A DNA stretch of 46,079 nucleotides from an uncultured bacterium. GTDB lineage: Bacteria; Bacteroidota; Bacteroidia; Bacteroidales; CAIXTV01. Within the stretch, counting starts at the first letter, position 1; each line of letters starts with the position of its first letter. The notes beneath the pieces were generated by a model, which worked only from the letters and a program-made list of their open reading frames with translations, did no database searches and was not told where the DNA came from. Below, piece after piece: positions 16,504 through 24,313 of the stretch. Both the position numbers and the translations under genes were made by a program. The stretch spans positions 1 through 46,079 of the forward strand of contig CAIXTV010000258.1 in NCBI GenBank assembly GCA_903922465.1, given 5' to 3'.

Positions 16504-16830
16504 TTAAATTGTTTTTATAAGTGCTTGAATATAAGAAGAAATTTGATTAACCACCCGAATGATGTTATCGTTCTCGAATGAATGAAGGTAGTTGCTCGGC
16601 TCACGAACCTCGTCGCTCAGAAATTGAACTTCGTCGCTCGCGTACTGAGCGACGTCGCTCAGAAATTGAACTTCGTCGCTCGCGTGCTGAACCTCGTCGC
16701 TCAGAAGTTGAACTTTGTCGCTCGCGCACTGAGCGACGTCGCTCAGAAGTTGAACTTCGTCGCTCGCGTACTGAGCGACGTCGCTCAGAGGTTGAACTTT
16801 GTCGCTCACTTGCCTAGCCAAACCCAACAT
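16504..16830 (-). CDS. Heptad-repeat ORF on 21-bp array (108 aa)
   Basis: Residues about 8-75 are ten seven-residue repeats of the type LSDVAQY / ASDEVQF, with a hydrophobic residue at fixed positions, which could form a coiled coil. The non-repeated ends (MLGLARQV and a C-terminal SYIQALIKTI helix) look protein-like. The frame stops 17 bp before the 243-aa gene on the same strand. However, the repeat DNA is open in other frames too, so coding is not proven. An in-frame stop lies 30 bp upstream of the ATG at 16830. Confidence 0.4.
   Translation of the reverse strand: MLGLARQVSDKVQPLSDVAQYASDEVQLLSDVAQCASDKVQLLSDEVQHASDEVQFLSDVAQYASDEVQFLSDEVREPSNYLHSFENDNIIRVVNQISSYIQALIKTI
16590..16820. repeat. 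21-bp tandem array (11 units)
   Basis: Eleven contiguous 21-bp units. Two alternating types give a 42-bp higher order: CGTCGCTCAGAAATTGAACTT and CGTCGCTCGCGTACTGAGCGA, with the CGTCGCTC head kept in nearly all. There are no spacers, so it is not CRISPR. The array is much richer in GC than its surroundings. The unit equals seven codons and two helical turns. Confidence 0.9.
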
Positions 16831-16958
16831 TTGCTCTTTATCAAACTCAGTTTTCCGAATTTACACATCCGGGTTTTAGTTTATCTCTTTTCTTCACAAT
16901 TATTGAAAGAACATTCTTTTTTTGATATATTATTTCGATTAGTTTCATTAATATAATT

Positions 16959-16966
16959 TATCTTTG
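16959..16966 (+). promoter_or_regulatory. -7 box before HTH gene
   Basis: TATCTTTG fits TAnnTTTG; the palindromic operators at 17018-17052 would lie in the transcribed leader. Confidence 0.45.
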
Positions 16967-17017
16967 CAAATGTAACACTATTAATATTAGCACAATCTAT
17001 AATAAACAATTATTTTT

Positions 17018-17052
17018 TAGCTTATAAGCTATGCCATTTAGCTTATAAGCTA
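17018..17052. promoter_or_regulatory. Two palindromic operators, 21 bp apart
   Basis: TAGCTTATAAGCTA, a perfect 14-bp palindrome, occurs at 17018-17031 and again at 17039-17052, inside two copies of a 21-bp direct repeat. Both lie 42-76 bp upstream of the HTH regulator's ATG and on the same face of the helix. Likely binding sites for that regulator (inference). Confidence 0.6.
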
Positions 17053-17093
17053 AGCCGACATCAAAAATTGTAAAAACCATAAAAATAACCATT

Positions 17094-17378
17094 ATGAAAA
17101 CAGAAAATCCGGAAATAATGCAAGCATACAAAAATGCATTTGGCACAACCTTAAAAATGTTTAGAGCAGAACATAATTTACTACAAAAACAACTTACTGG
17201 CAAATCGAAACTTCATGAGTCGGACATTTGCGACATCGAGCATGGGAGACATAACATTGAATTTGAAACCTTCGTAAATCTGGTTATTGAGAACAATATT
17301 GAACTGATAACTTTTGTTGAACGATTCAATCAAATATTACTAAAAGAACTCGCCAAAATCAACAACAAGGAAGATTGA
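17094..17378 (+). CDS. XRE-type HTH transcriptional regulator
   Basis: 94 aa. An N-terminal helix-turn-helix of the lambda-repressor/XRE type: FGTTLKMFRAEHNLLQKQLTGKSKLHESDICDIEHGRHNIEFETFVNL (about residues 16-64), followed by a short helical tail. No effector domain. The gene is monocistronic. Two palindromes in its leader suggest auto-repression. It is flanked by repeat-rich DNA on both sides. Confidence 0.75.
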   Translation: MKTENPEIMQAYKNAFGTTLKMFRAEHNLLQKQLTGKSKLHESDICDIEHGRHNIEFETFVNLVIENNIELITFVERFNQILLKELAKINNKED

Positions 17379-17594
17379 TGGGTTTTCGTTGTTTTGTTGC
17401 CCTTCTTTCGAAATAATTTCGTTTAAAAGGGTGCTTATGTGGAATAATTTGTAATTTTGGGTGATGATTATAATTTACATAACCTTTAAAACTTATGAAC
17501 TTGAATCTACCAACCTTAAATACGGGATGATTAGTTGAGCTAAAGCCCACATTATTATATCATCAAAGCCTCTTGGTTGAAACCAACGACAATG

Positions 17595-17674
17595 AAATCA
17601 GCAAATCAACCCATTAGCATATCAGCAAATCAGCACATCAGCACATCAGCATATCATCCCATCAGCACATCAAT
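17595..17674. repeat. 10-bp ATCAGCACAT-type tandem repeat
   Basis: About eight imperfect copies of ATCAGCACAT/ATCAGCAAAT directly upstream of the peptidase promoter. The period is one helical turn. Copy number could affect promoter activity; no evidence for this beyond position. Confidence 0.75.
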
Positions 17675-17684
17675 ACATTTTTAC

Positions 17685-17692
17685 TACTTTTG
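17685..17692 (+). promoter_or_regulatory. DPP11 -7 promoter box
   Basis: TACTTTTG fits TAnnTTTG and lies 24 bp before the ATG at 17717. It rules out the in-frame TTG at 17690 as start. Confidence 0.55.
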
Positions 17693-17716
17693 CACTTATA
17701 TAATAAACCTAACCTT

Positions 17717-19894
17717 ATGAAAACGACTCCTTATTATAAAAGAATAGCATTTGCGCTGCTGTTGATGCTAAGCATGATGCAGCTACAGGCAAAAGAAGGC
17801 ATGTGGCTGCCCAATATGCTAGAGCAACTGGTGTTTAGCGATATGCAACAAATGGGACTGCGCCTGACGGCCGACGACATCTACAGCATCAACCATTCGA
17901 GCCTCAAAGATGCCATAGTGTTGTTTGGCGGGGGCTGCACAGGCGAGTTGGTGTCGGCTCAGGGACTCATGCTCACCAACCACCACTGCGGCTACAGCGC
18001 CATACAGTCGCACAGCACCCTCGATGCCGACTACCTCAGCAAAGGTTTCTGGGCAGCCAATCAAGGTGAAGAACTTCCAAACGCCGGGCTCACCGCCACT
18101 TTCGTCATCCGTATCGAAGATGTCAGCAAAGAGGTGCTAATGGGGATTACAGCTAATATGTCGGAAGCTCAACGCAGTAAAATTGTGGCCACCAACTGCG
18201 AAGCTATCGAAAAAAAAACCATAGAAGGCACCCACTACAAAGCTAAAATTAAACCTTTCTATAGTGGAAACGAATATTATATGATAGTTACGGAAGTTTT
18301 CACCGACATTCGTCTTGTTGGGGCTCCCCCCTCAAACATTGGTAAATTTGGTGGCGATACCGACAACTGGATGTGGCCCCGCCACACAGGCGACTTCTCC
18401 GTTTTTCGCATCTATGCCGGAAAAGACAACGAGCCTGCCCCCTACTCAAAAGACAATCAACCCTATGTGCCCAAAAAGAGCCTTAGCATCTCCCTTAAAG
18501 GAGTGAAAAAAAATGATTTCACTTTTGTGTATGGTTTCCCCGGCACCACTCAGGAAAACTTATGCTCTCAAGCCATCAACCTCACCTCCAACATCACCAA
18601 CCCCGTCAGCATCGAACTTCGCCGCAAACGCCTCGACATCATCGACAGCTATATGAAGACTTCCGAATTCATACGCATACAGTATTCAGCCAAATATGCC
18701 AGCATTTCAAACTATTGGAAGAAAATGATTGGCGAAAACAATGGTCTGAAACGTCTCGATGCCATCAATAAAAAGAAAGAAACTGAAGCCACTTTCAATA
18801 AATGGCTGAACTCTAACCCCGACTATTCAGCACAATATAAAGATGTGCTCCCCTTCTTCGAAAACATTTATAAAAAGTATGCTCCACTAGCAGGTGCATA
18901 TTCTTACTTTACGGAAGGTGGCCTCGGAGTTGAATCGTGCAAGTTTGCATACACCTACACCAATATTATCACCCTTTCGAAACAAAAAGAAAGTAGCAAC
19001 AGCGACATCATTAAAGCTGCCGAGAAACTTACTGCTGCTGTCGGCGGATATTTCAAGAATTATAATCTTAATATTGATAAAGAAATCTGCCTTGCCCTCA
19101 TGCAAGATTACTACGAAAAAGGGAATCCAGCTTTTCAGCCAGCTATTTTTGTCAACATTCGCGAAAAATATAAAGGGGATGTGAAAAAATATATTGAAGA
19201 TGTATATGCTAACACTCTTTTCACCGACACATTGAAACTTAATAAGCTGCTGAAGAATTATAAAAGAAGTGATTATAAGAAAATCGAGAAAGACCCCCTC
19301 TATCAATTGTCGCAAAGCATCTACAACAACTATTACAACAACATCATGCAACCCAAACAGCAATGCGAAAACCAGTTAGATAGCCTCTACCGCATCTACG
19401 TGAGAGGTTTGCGTCAAATGCAGCAAGATAAAAAATGGTGGCCCGATGCTAACCTCACCCTAAGGGTTGCTTATGGCAAAGTGGACGATTTCTTTCCACG
19501 CGATGGGGTTCGATATAACTATTTCACTACCCTTCAGGGGATACTCGAAAAAGAAGACCCCGCCATCTACGACTATGTGGTTGAAAAAAAACTTAAAGAT
19601 TTACAGAAAAATAAAGATTTTGGTCGCTATGGCGATGCCGACGGAAGCATGCACGTAGCCTTTATCGCCTCAAACCAAACCACAGGCGGAAACTCAGGCA
19701 GCCCCGTAATGAATGCAAAGGGCGAACTCATCGGCATCAACTTCGACCGCAACTGGGAAGGCACCATGAGCGACTTGATGTACGACCCCGACCAATGCCG
19801 CAACATCAGCCTCGATATTCGCTATTGTTTATTCGTAATCGACAAATTTGCCGGCGCCGGCCACTTAATAAAAGAAATGAATATTGTTGAATAA
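17717..19894 (+). CDS. dpp11: S46 dipeptidyl-peptidase, DPP11 type
   Basis: 725 aa. Signal peptide (MKTTPYYKRIAFALLLML..., cleavage near LQA-KEG), then the S46 chymotrypsin-like double barrel with catalytic His90 (TNHHCG), Asp in GGDTDNWMWPRHTGDFSV and Ser660 (GGNSGSPV). The residue 18 positions after the Ser is Arg678 (NFDR), which corresponds to the Arg that gives DPP11 its preference for Asp/Glu at P1; DPP7 has Gly there. It acts in the periplasm, cutting dipeptides from peptide N-termini for use as carbon and energy source, fitting an amino-acid-fermenting anaerobe. Start chosen from promoter and signal peptide. A clear terminator follows, so the gene is monocistronic. Confidence 0.92.
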   Translation: MKTTPYYKRIAFALLLMLSMMQLQAKEGMWLPNMLEQLVFSDMQQMGLRLTADDIYSINHSSLKDAIVLFGGGCTGELVSAQGLMLTNHHCGYSAIQSHSTLDADYLSKGFWAANQGEELPNAGLTATFVIRIEDVSKEVLMGITANMSEAQRSKIVATNCEAIEKKTIEGTHYKAKIKPFYSGNEYYMIVTEVFTDIRLVGAPPSNIGKFGGDTDNWMWPRHTGDFSVFRIYAGKDNEPAPYSKDNQPYVPKKSLSISLKGVKKNDFTFVYGFPGTTQENLCSQAINLTSNITNPVSIELRRKRLDIIDSYMKTSEFIRIQYSAKYASISNYWKKMIGENNGLKRLDAINKKKETEATFNKWLNSNPDYSAQYKDVLPFFENIYKKYAPLAGAYSYFTEGGLGVESCKFAYTYTNIITLSKQKESSNSDIIKAAEKLTAAVGGYFKNYNLNIDKEICLALMQDYYEKGNPAFQPAIFVNIREKYKGDVKKYIEDVYANTLFTDTLKLNKLLKNYKRSDYKKIEKDPLYQLSQSIYNNYYNNIMQPKQQCENQLDSLYRIYVRGLRQMQQDKKWWPDANLTLRVAYGKVDDFFPRDGVRYNYFTTLQGILEKEDPAIYDYVVEKKLKDLQKNKDFGRYGDADGSMHVAFIASNQTTGGNSGSPVMNAKGELIGINFDRNWEGTMSDLMYDPDQCRNISLDIRYCLFVIDKFAGAGHLIKEMNIVE

Positions 19895-19930
19895 TGAATT
19901 ACTGTTATAAGAACAAACGGTTTAAATACA

Positions 19931-19967
19931 AAGAACCCCGACAATTTCTTGCCGGGGTTCTTTTTTT
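19931..19967 (+). terminator. Rho-independent terminator after DPP11
   Basis: AAGAACCCCG (19931-19940) pairs with CGGGGTTCTT (19953-19962), followed by a T-run to 19967. Confidence 0.85.
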
Positions 19968-20014
19968 CTACTTTCTTTGAAAGTTTATAAATAGAGTAGA
20001 CTTAATGCTTCAGA

Positions 20015-20209
20015 TTATATGGTTGAAACATTGAAAGCTACAATTCCTTTGTCGCCTTGACGAGTTTCAAATTCGACATCCTGTCCTGGTTCTAGTCCAT
20101 TGAAACTACTGTTCAGACCAGAGTTATGTACAAAAATATCAGTACCTTCTTCGCTTTGAATGAATCCGTATCCTTTTACTTCATCATACCATTTTACTTT
20201 TCCTTTCAT
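20015..20209 (-). CDS. Cold-shock protein, CspA family
   Basis: 64 aa, a single cold-shock domain with RNP1-like KGYGFIQ and RNP2-like DIFVHNS, preceded by GKVKWYDEV. It binds single-stranded RNA/DNA and melts secondary structure. It follows the RRM gene by 6 bp, so the two RNA-binding proteins form one transcription unit. Length is typical for the family. Confidence 0.93.
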   Translation of the reverse strand: MKGKVKWYDEVKGYGFIQSEEGTDIFVHNSGLNSSFNGLEPGQDVEFETRQGDKGIVAFNVSTI

Positions 20210-20215
20210 AGGAAA

Positions 20216-20497
20216 TTAGTAACGTTTTTTGTAATTACTGCGACTATTGTCTTCGGTGCGCTCACGTGCTTCGTTAACTTTCATCGCTCTGCCTTGTAAT
20301 TCGGCTTGGTTTAGTGCTTCGATTGCTTTGTTTGCGTCATCGTTTTCTGACATTTCAACAAAGCCAAAGCCTTTGCTTCTGCCTGTAAATTTGTCTGTAA
20401 TCACTGTGGCGGATGTTACTTCTCCGTACTCCTCAAAAACTCTTTTGAGGTCTTCACTGTCCACATTAAAGTGAAGGTTTCCAACGTAAATGTTCAT
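20216..20497 (-). CDS. RRM-type RNA-binding protein
   Basis: 93 aa. One RNA recognition motif: RNP2 IYVGNL at residues 3-8, RNP1 KGFGFVEM at about 42-49, then an Arg/Asn/Lys-rich tail (RERTEDNSRSNYKKRY). Such single-RRM proteins in Bacteroidetes are thought to act as general RNA-binding proteins or chaperones, as Hfq is often missing there. First gene of a two-gene unit with the CspA homologue, with a leader of about 250 nt if the promoter at 20749-20756 is right. Confidence 0.93.
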   Translation of the reverse strand: MNIYVGNLHFNVDSEDLKRVFEEYGEVTSATVITDKFTGRSKGFGFVEMSENDDANKAIEALNQAELQGRAMKVNEARERTEDNSRSNYKKRY

Positions 20498-20841
20498 GTT
20501 TGTTAAATTAATTGGTTAAAAAAAACTATCTTTTAAAGCATGTATTGGTTAATAATGCTAAGTTGTGTGTATGTTGATTTGAAAAAACAGTAATCATGTT
20601 TAATGGTAAATTTGGGATAAAGAAAAGTTTTGACTGGTAAAAGTTTTGGACCGCTGTATTGTGATTAATATGTACTTTTGAGCTTGGGTCGGGTATTGAA
20701 CAAACTTATTTTACCAAAGAGAAGCATTTATGATACTGATTTATTTTGCAAATATACATACTAATATCGGATAAATCACTATTTCTGAAAATAATAGTGA
20801 TTTTAGCAAGAAAAATTAATCATGTATTTTTTTCGAATGGC
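20498..20841. other. Long leader/intergenic region of RRM-csp unit
   Basis: No gene. Most of it is probably 5' untranslated leader of the leftward unit. No obvious terminator for the neighbouring leftward gene at 20842 was found. Confidence 0.5.
20749..20756 (-). promoter_or_regulatory. Candidate -7 box for RRM-csp unit
   Basis: TATATTTG on the minus strand fits TAnnTTTG, about 250 bp before the RRM gene start. No clear -33 element. Confidence 0.4.
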
Positions 20842-21363
20842 CTAAAATAAAGTTCTGATTTCGCTTTTTATGTATTCCTGAGCAATAGCAATGGGACTTT
20901 TCTCAATGCTTGCATTCAATTCAAGTATACGTGTAGCAAGTTCAGTATAATCCGAACCTTGAGGCAAACCCGAAGCAGCTAAATTAATAAGTTTTATAGT
21001 TTCCTCTTTAGCATTTTTCAATAAATCCCATGCAACAGAAGAAATATACACCTGCTGCGAAAGGTTGTGATCGAACTCATCGCGAATGGCTCTCACCAAT
21101 ACTATATGTAATTGTGATGCAGTAAATGAAGGATTATTCATTCTGATGATTAAATTTGAAGGCGAAATGCGTTCAAGCAACATAATCACTCTTTCGAAAG
21201 CCTGCAAACGAAGTGGGGTCACCAAATTCTTATTGTTCTGTTTGAGGTCTAATAATTTCTTATTGTAGTCGTTCGTAAGGTAGAGACGAATCAAATAATA
21301 GGCTGTGCCAAAAACAATAAGTGATGGCAAAATGTATTTTAGAATTTCAAGAACTTCAGTCAT
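20842..21363 (-). CDS. Conserved membrane-anchored hypothetical protein
   Basis: 173 aa. One N-terminal membrane segment (about residues 8-28, EILKYILPSLIVFGTAYYLI) followed by a helical cytosolic part with LRLQAFERVIMLLERISPSNLI and a late LPQGSDYTELATRIL. The pattern recalls a conserved Bacteroidetes family of unknown function. The gene is alone and divergent from the Nramp transporter gene. No catalytic motif visible. Confidence 0.7.
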   Translation of the reverse strand: MTEVLEILKYILPSLIVFGTAYYLIRLYLTNDYNKKLLDLKQNNKNLVTPLRLQAFERVIMLLERISPSNLIIRMNNPSFTASQLHIVLVRAIRDEFDHNLSQQVYISSVAWDLLKNAKEETIKLINLAASGLPQGSDYTELATRILELNASIEKSPIAIAQEYIKSEIRTLF

Positions 21364-21448
21364 GGTTTAATGGATTAAAATAAGAAAGTGCAAATATCGG
21401 TAAAAATAAATGATATTTTGGATGAAAACTAAATCTTCCGAACATCTT

Positions 21449-21481
21449 TTTGCAATTATTGAAGAAGTTCTGCTAATTTTG
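21449..21481 (+). promoter_or_regulatory. mntH promoter
   Basis: TTTG at 21449-21452, 21-nt spacer, TAATTTTG at 21474-21481: a near-complete Bacteroidetes promoter, 17 bp before the ATG at 21499. Confidence 0.6.
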
Positions 21482-21498
21482 TAGAAATTGAAAAAAAG

Positions 21499-22770
21499 AT
21501 GTTGGGATTCTTCAAAGATTTAAAGCGTAAAGACCATAAAACTGTATTTGGGGCATTAGAAATACTAAAATACATTGGCCCTGGCTTATTAGTTACCGTA
21601 GGATTTATTGATCCTGGCAACTGGGCATCAAATTTAGCAGCAGGCTCCGATTTTGGATACTCCTTATTATGGATGGTAACACTTTCAACTTTAATGTTGA
21701 TTATTTTACAACATAATGTCGCCCATTTAGGCATTGCTTCAGGGCTATGTCTTTCAGAAGCCGCCCGCATTTACCTTAAACCAAAATACTCAACGGGTCT
21801 TCTTTCAACTGCAGTAATAGCCTCCATCTCAACAGCCTTTGCCGAGATCCTTGGAGCCTCTATTGCGCTCAATTTATTGTTTCATATTCCTATAAATATA
21901 GCAGCTTTAATCTCACTTGCCATCATTTTACTGTTGGTATTCCGAAATTCATATCGCCGCATCGAAACTATTATCATTGGTTTTGTTTCCATCATTGGGC
22001 TCGCATTTATTTATGAACTCACTTTGGTTAATATTGATTGGGGTGCCGCTGCAACAGCCTGGGTAACTCCTTCTATCCCAGATGGCTCTCTTGTTATAGT
22101 CATGTGCGTATTGGGCGCAGTTGTGATGCCTCATAATTTATTTCTGCATTCCGAAATAATCCAAAGTCGTCAGTGGAATACACAAGATGACAAAATAATT
22201 AAAAGGCAATTAGATTACGAATTGTTCGACACCCTTTTCTCGATGATTATTGGTTTTGCAATAAATAGCGCCATGATACTTTTAGCAGCTTCAACTTTTC
22301 ATAAAAGCGAAATAGCCGTCACTGAACTCGAACAATCGCAACAAATGTTGAAGCCTTTGTTGGGTAATGCAGCAGCAATAGTGTTTGGCATTGCCTTATT
22401 ATTTGCTGGTATTGCCTCAACAGTAACGGCATCTATGGCTGGAGGCTCAATTTTCGCAGGATTTTTTAAAGAACCTTATAACATAAAAGATAGTCACTCC
22501 AAATTGGGAGTACTAATAACTCTGATTCCAGCCACTTTGCTCATTTTTGTTATTTCGAACCCCTATCAGGGACTTATTCTTTCACAAATGCTACTGAGTA
22601 TTCAGTTGCCATTTACTATCTTCCTTCAAATATACCTTACTTCATCTAAAAAAGTAATGGGAAAATATGTAAACAAATGGTATACAACTCTGATGCTGCT
22701 TGTTATTGGTACAATAGTCGTCTTATTAAATTTAGCACTTATACGTTACCTATTTTTATCACTTATATGA
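21499..22770 (+). CDS. mntH: Nramp-family divalent metal transporter
   Basis: 423 aa, about 11 membrane segments. The two metal-binding half-helix motifs are present: DPGN in the first segment (GFIDPGNWASN, about 37-47) and MPH in the sixth (GAVVMPHNLFLHS). The Met in the MPH motif favours Mn2+/Fe2+ over Ca2+/Mg2+ in known members. It imports Mn2+ or Fe2+ with protons across the inner membrane; iron supply would suit an Fe-S-rich anaerobe. The stop overlaps the ATG of the aspartase gene (ATGA), so the two are translationally coupled. Confidence 0.93.
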   Translation: MLGFFKDLKRKDHKTVFGALEILKYIGPGLLVTVGFIDPGNWASNLAAGSDFGYSLLWMVTLSTLMLIILQHNVAHLGIASGLCLSEAARIYLKPKYSTGLLSTAVIASISTAFAEILGASIALNLLFHIPINIAALISLAIILLLVFRNSYRRIETIIIGFVSIIGLAFIYELTLVNIDWGAAATAWVTPSIPDGSLVIVMCVLGAVVMPHNLFLHSEIIQSRQWNTQDDKIIKRQLDYELFDTLFSMIIGFAINSAMILLAASTFHKSEIAVTELEQSQQMLKPLLGNAAAIVFGIALLFAGIASTVTASMAGGSIFAGFFKEPYNIKDSHSKLGVLITLIPATLLIFVISNPYQGLILSQMLLSIQLPFTIFLQIYLTSSKKVMGKYVNKWYTTLMLLVIGTIVVLLNLALIRYLFLSLI

Positions 22771-24212
22771 AAAGAACAGAAAAAGACTTTATTGCTGAAA
22801 TTGAAATCCCTGAAGATGCTCTTTATGGAATTCACTCAGTTAGAGCAAAGAACAATTTCCCCGACACCACTCCTTTCCATAAAGAATGGTACGAGGCCAT
22901 TGGCTTAGTGAAACTTGCCTGTTATACAACTTATAGAAGTTTCAGAGAAGCAATTTTAAGTAAATATTCTGAAAAAACTATCCCTTTAAAGTTAATCGAT
23001 TTCGATATTATTCAAGCACTTGAACAAGCAGCAATTGAAGTTTCGGAAGGCAGGCATTTCGATCACTTCATAGTTCCTGCTATTTCTGGTGGAGCGGGCA
23101 CAAGCATTAATATGAATGTAAACGAAATCATTAGCAACCTTGCGTTAATTAGTTTAGGCAAACTTCCCGGAGATTACACTCATATTGACCCTATTGAAAC
23201 TGCAAATATTTATCAATCGACCAATGATGTTATCCCAACTTCATTAAAATTATCTGTAATCAAGTTACTTAATGAACTTGAAATATCTATCAACACTTTG
23301 AGGGCACAGGTGGAAGCACACGAAACAAAACACCGTAACCACCTACGAATTGCCTACACCCAAATGCAAGAGGCTGTTCCTTCTTCATTTGGAAAATTAT
23401 TCAGCACTTATAGCGATGCTCTATCGCGCGACTGGTGGCGAATTTCTAAATGCTTCGAACGAATTAAAGTAGTTAATTTAGGAGGAAGTGCCATAGGAAC
23501 CGGCATTGCTGTTCCAAGGTTTTTTATCATGGAAGTGTGTCAAGAGCTACAAAAGATTAGCAAATTACCCATTACAAGAAGCGAAAACCTTTCGGATGCT
23601 ACAAATAATTTAGATTCCTTTGTTGAAGTTCACGCTATTATTAAGTCACATGCGGTTAATTTAGAGAAAATTGTAAACGATATCCGATTATTATCTTCTG
23701 ATTTGATGAATCAAAAAGAATTGAATATATCTCAAATACAACTTGGAAGTTCAATAATGCCAGGGAAAGTGAATCCTGTAATCCCCGAGTATGTTATTAG
23801 TATTGCTCATAAGGTATATGCTAACGATCAGTTAATAAGCTCCCTTTGCGCACAAGGTTGCCTCGATTTAAATGCATATCTGCCAGTGATTGGAAATGCT
23901 ATTATAGATTCATTGAAATTATTGATAACTGCAGATAATACTTTAGTCGAAAACTTGTTTGCAGGAATGACCGTAAACTCTGAAATAGCACAAGAAAAGC
24001 TATTTAATAGCCCTGCCATTACTACTGCCCTAACACCTTATGTTGGCTATAATAAAGCCGCAGAACTTGCTAAATTAATGAAAGAGAATGGTATTGATAT
24101 TTTTGAAGCGAACGAAAAACTTCAATTTATTGAGCAGGAAAAACTCATTTCAATTTTAAAACCGGAGAATTTATTAAAGTCGGGATTTTCTATTGAAGAT
24201 ATAATTGATTAA
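22767..24212 (+). CDS. aspA: Aspartate ammonia-lyase (aspartase)
   Basis: 481 aa. Member of the fumarase/aspartase superfamily: GGAGTSINMNVNE (108-120), QSTNDVIPT (150-158), TQMQEAVPSSFG (198-209) and the signature GSSIMPGKVNPVIPE (327-341) that holds the catalytic Ser loop. It deaminates aspartate to fumarate and ammonia, feeding fumarate respiration or fermentation. The ATG at 22767 inside the mntH stop is chosen; an earlier in-frame ATG at 22677 would overlap mntH by about 94 bp. Fumarase C is the alternative, but the Ser-loop context fits aspartase better. Aspartase-like genes are also found in some hydrogenase maturation operons, as I recall; here no hydEFG is adjacent. Confidence 0.85.
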   Translation: MKRTEKDFIAEIEIPEDALYGIHSVRAKNNFPDTTPFHKEWYEAIGLVKLACYTTYRSFREAILSKYSEKTIPLKLIDFDIIQALEQAAIEVSEGRHFDHFIVPAISGGAGTSINMNVNEIISNLALISLGKLPGDYTHIDPIETANIYQSTNDVIPTSLKLSVIKLLNELEISINTLRAQVEAHETKHRNHLRIAYTQMQEAVPSSFGKLFSTYSDALSRDWWRISKCFERIKVVNLGGSAIGTGIAVPRFFIMEVCQELQKISKLPITRSENLSDATNNLDSFVEVHAIIKSHAVNLEKIVNDIRLLSSDLMNQKELNISQIQLGSSIMPGKVNPVIPEYVISIAHKVYANDQLISSLCAQGCLDLNAYLPVIGNAIIDSLKLLITADNTLVENLFAGMTVNSEIAQEKLFNSPAITTALTPYVGYNKAAELAKLMKENGIDIFEANEKLQFIEQEKLISILKPENLLKSGFSIEDIID

Positions 24213-24313
24213 TAATCATTTCAATTCCCTCCTCATTAGCTGATGAATACTTCAAAAGAGTCATAAATCAGGCATGAAAATTCAAGGGAAACAAAAATCC
24301 CTAAACGCAATTT

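Larger units (their letters stand above)
17379..17716. other. Intergenic region with repeats and DPP11 promoter
   Basis: No gene seen. It holds a small TTGGTTGAAACCAA hairpin at about 17571-17584, the 10-bp ATCAGCACAT repeats (17595-17674) and the promoter of the peptidase gene. Confidence 0.6.

Noticed and set aside
16590-16820. CRISPR array
   Set aside because: The 21-bp units are contiguous with no unique spacers, and no cas gene is nearby.
16582-16956. Plus-strand repeat protein over the first array
   Set aside because: Repeats are open in several frames; the minus frame has protein-like ends and sits in line with the next gene, so it is the better candidate.
22677-22766. Longer N-terminus for aspartase
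   Set aside because: It would overlap the transporter by about 94 bp and adds 30 residues unlike the family; the ATG at 22767 fits coupling.
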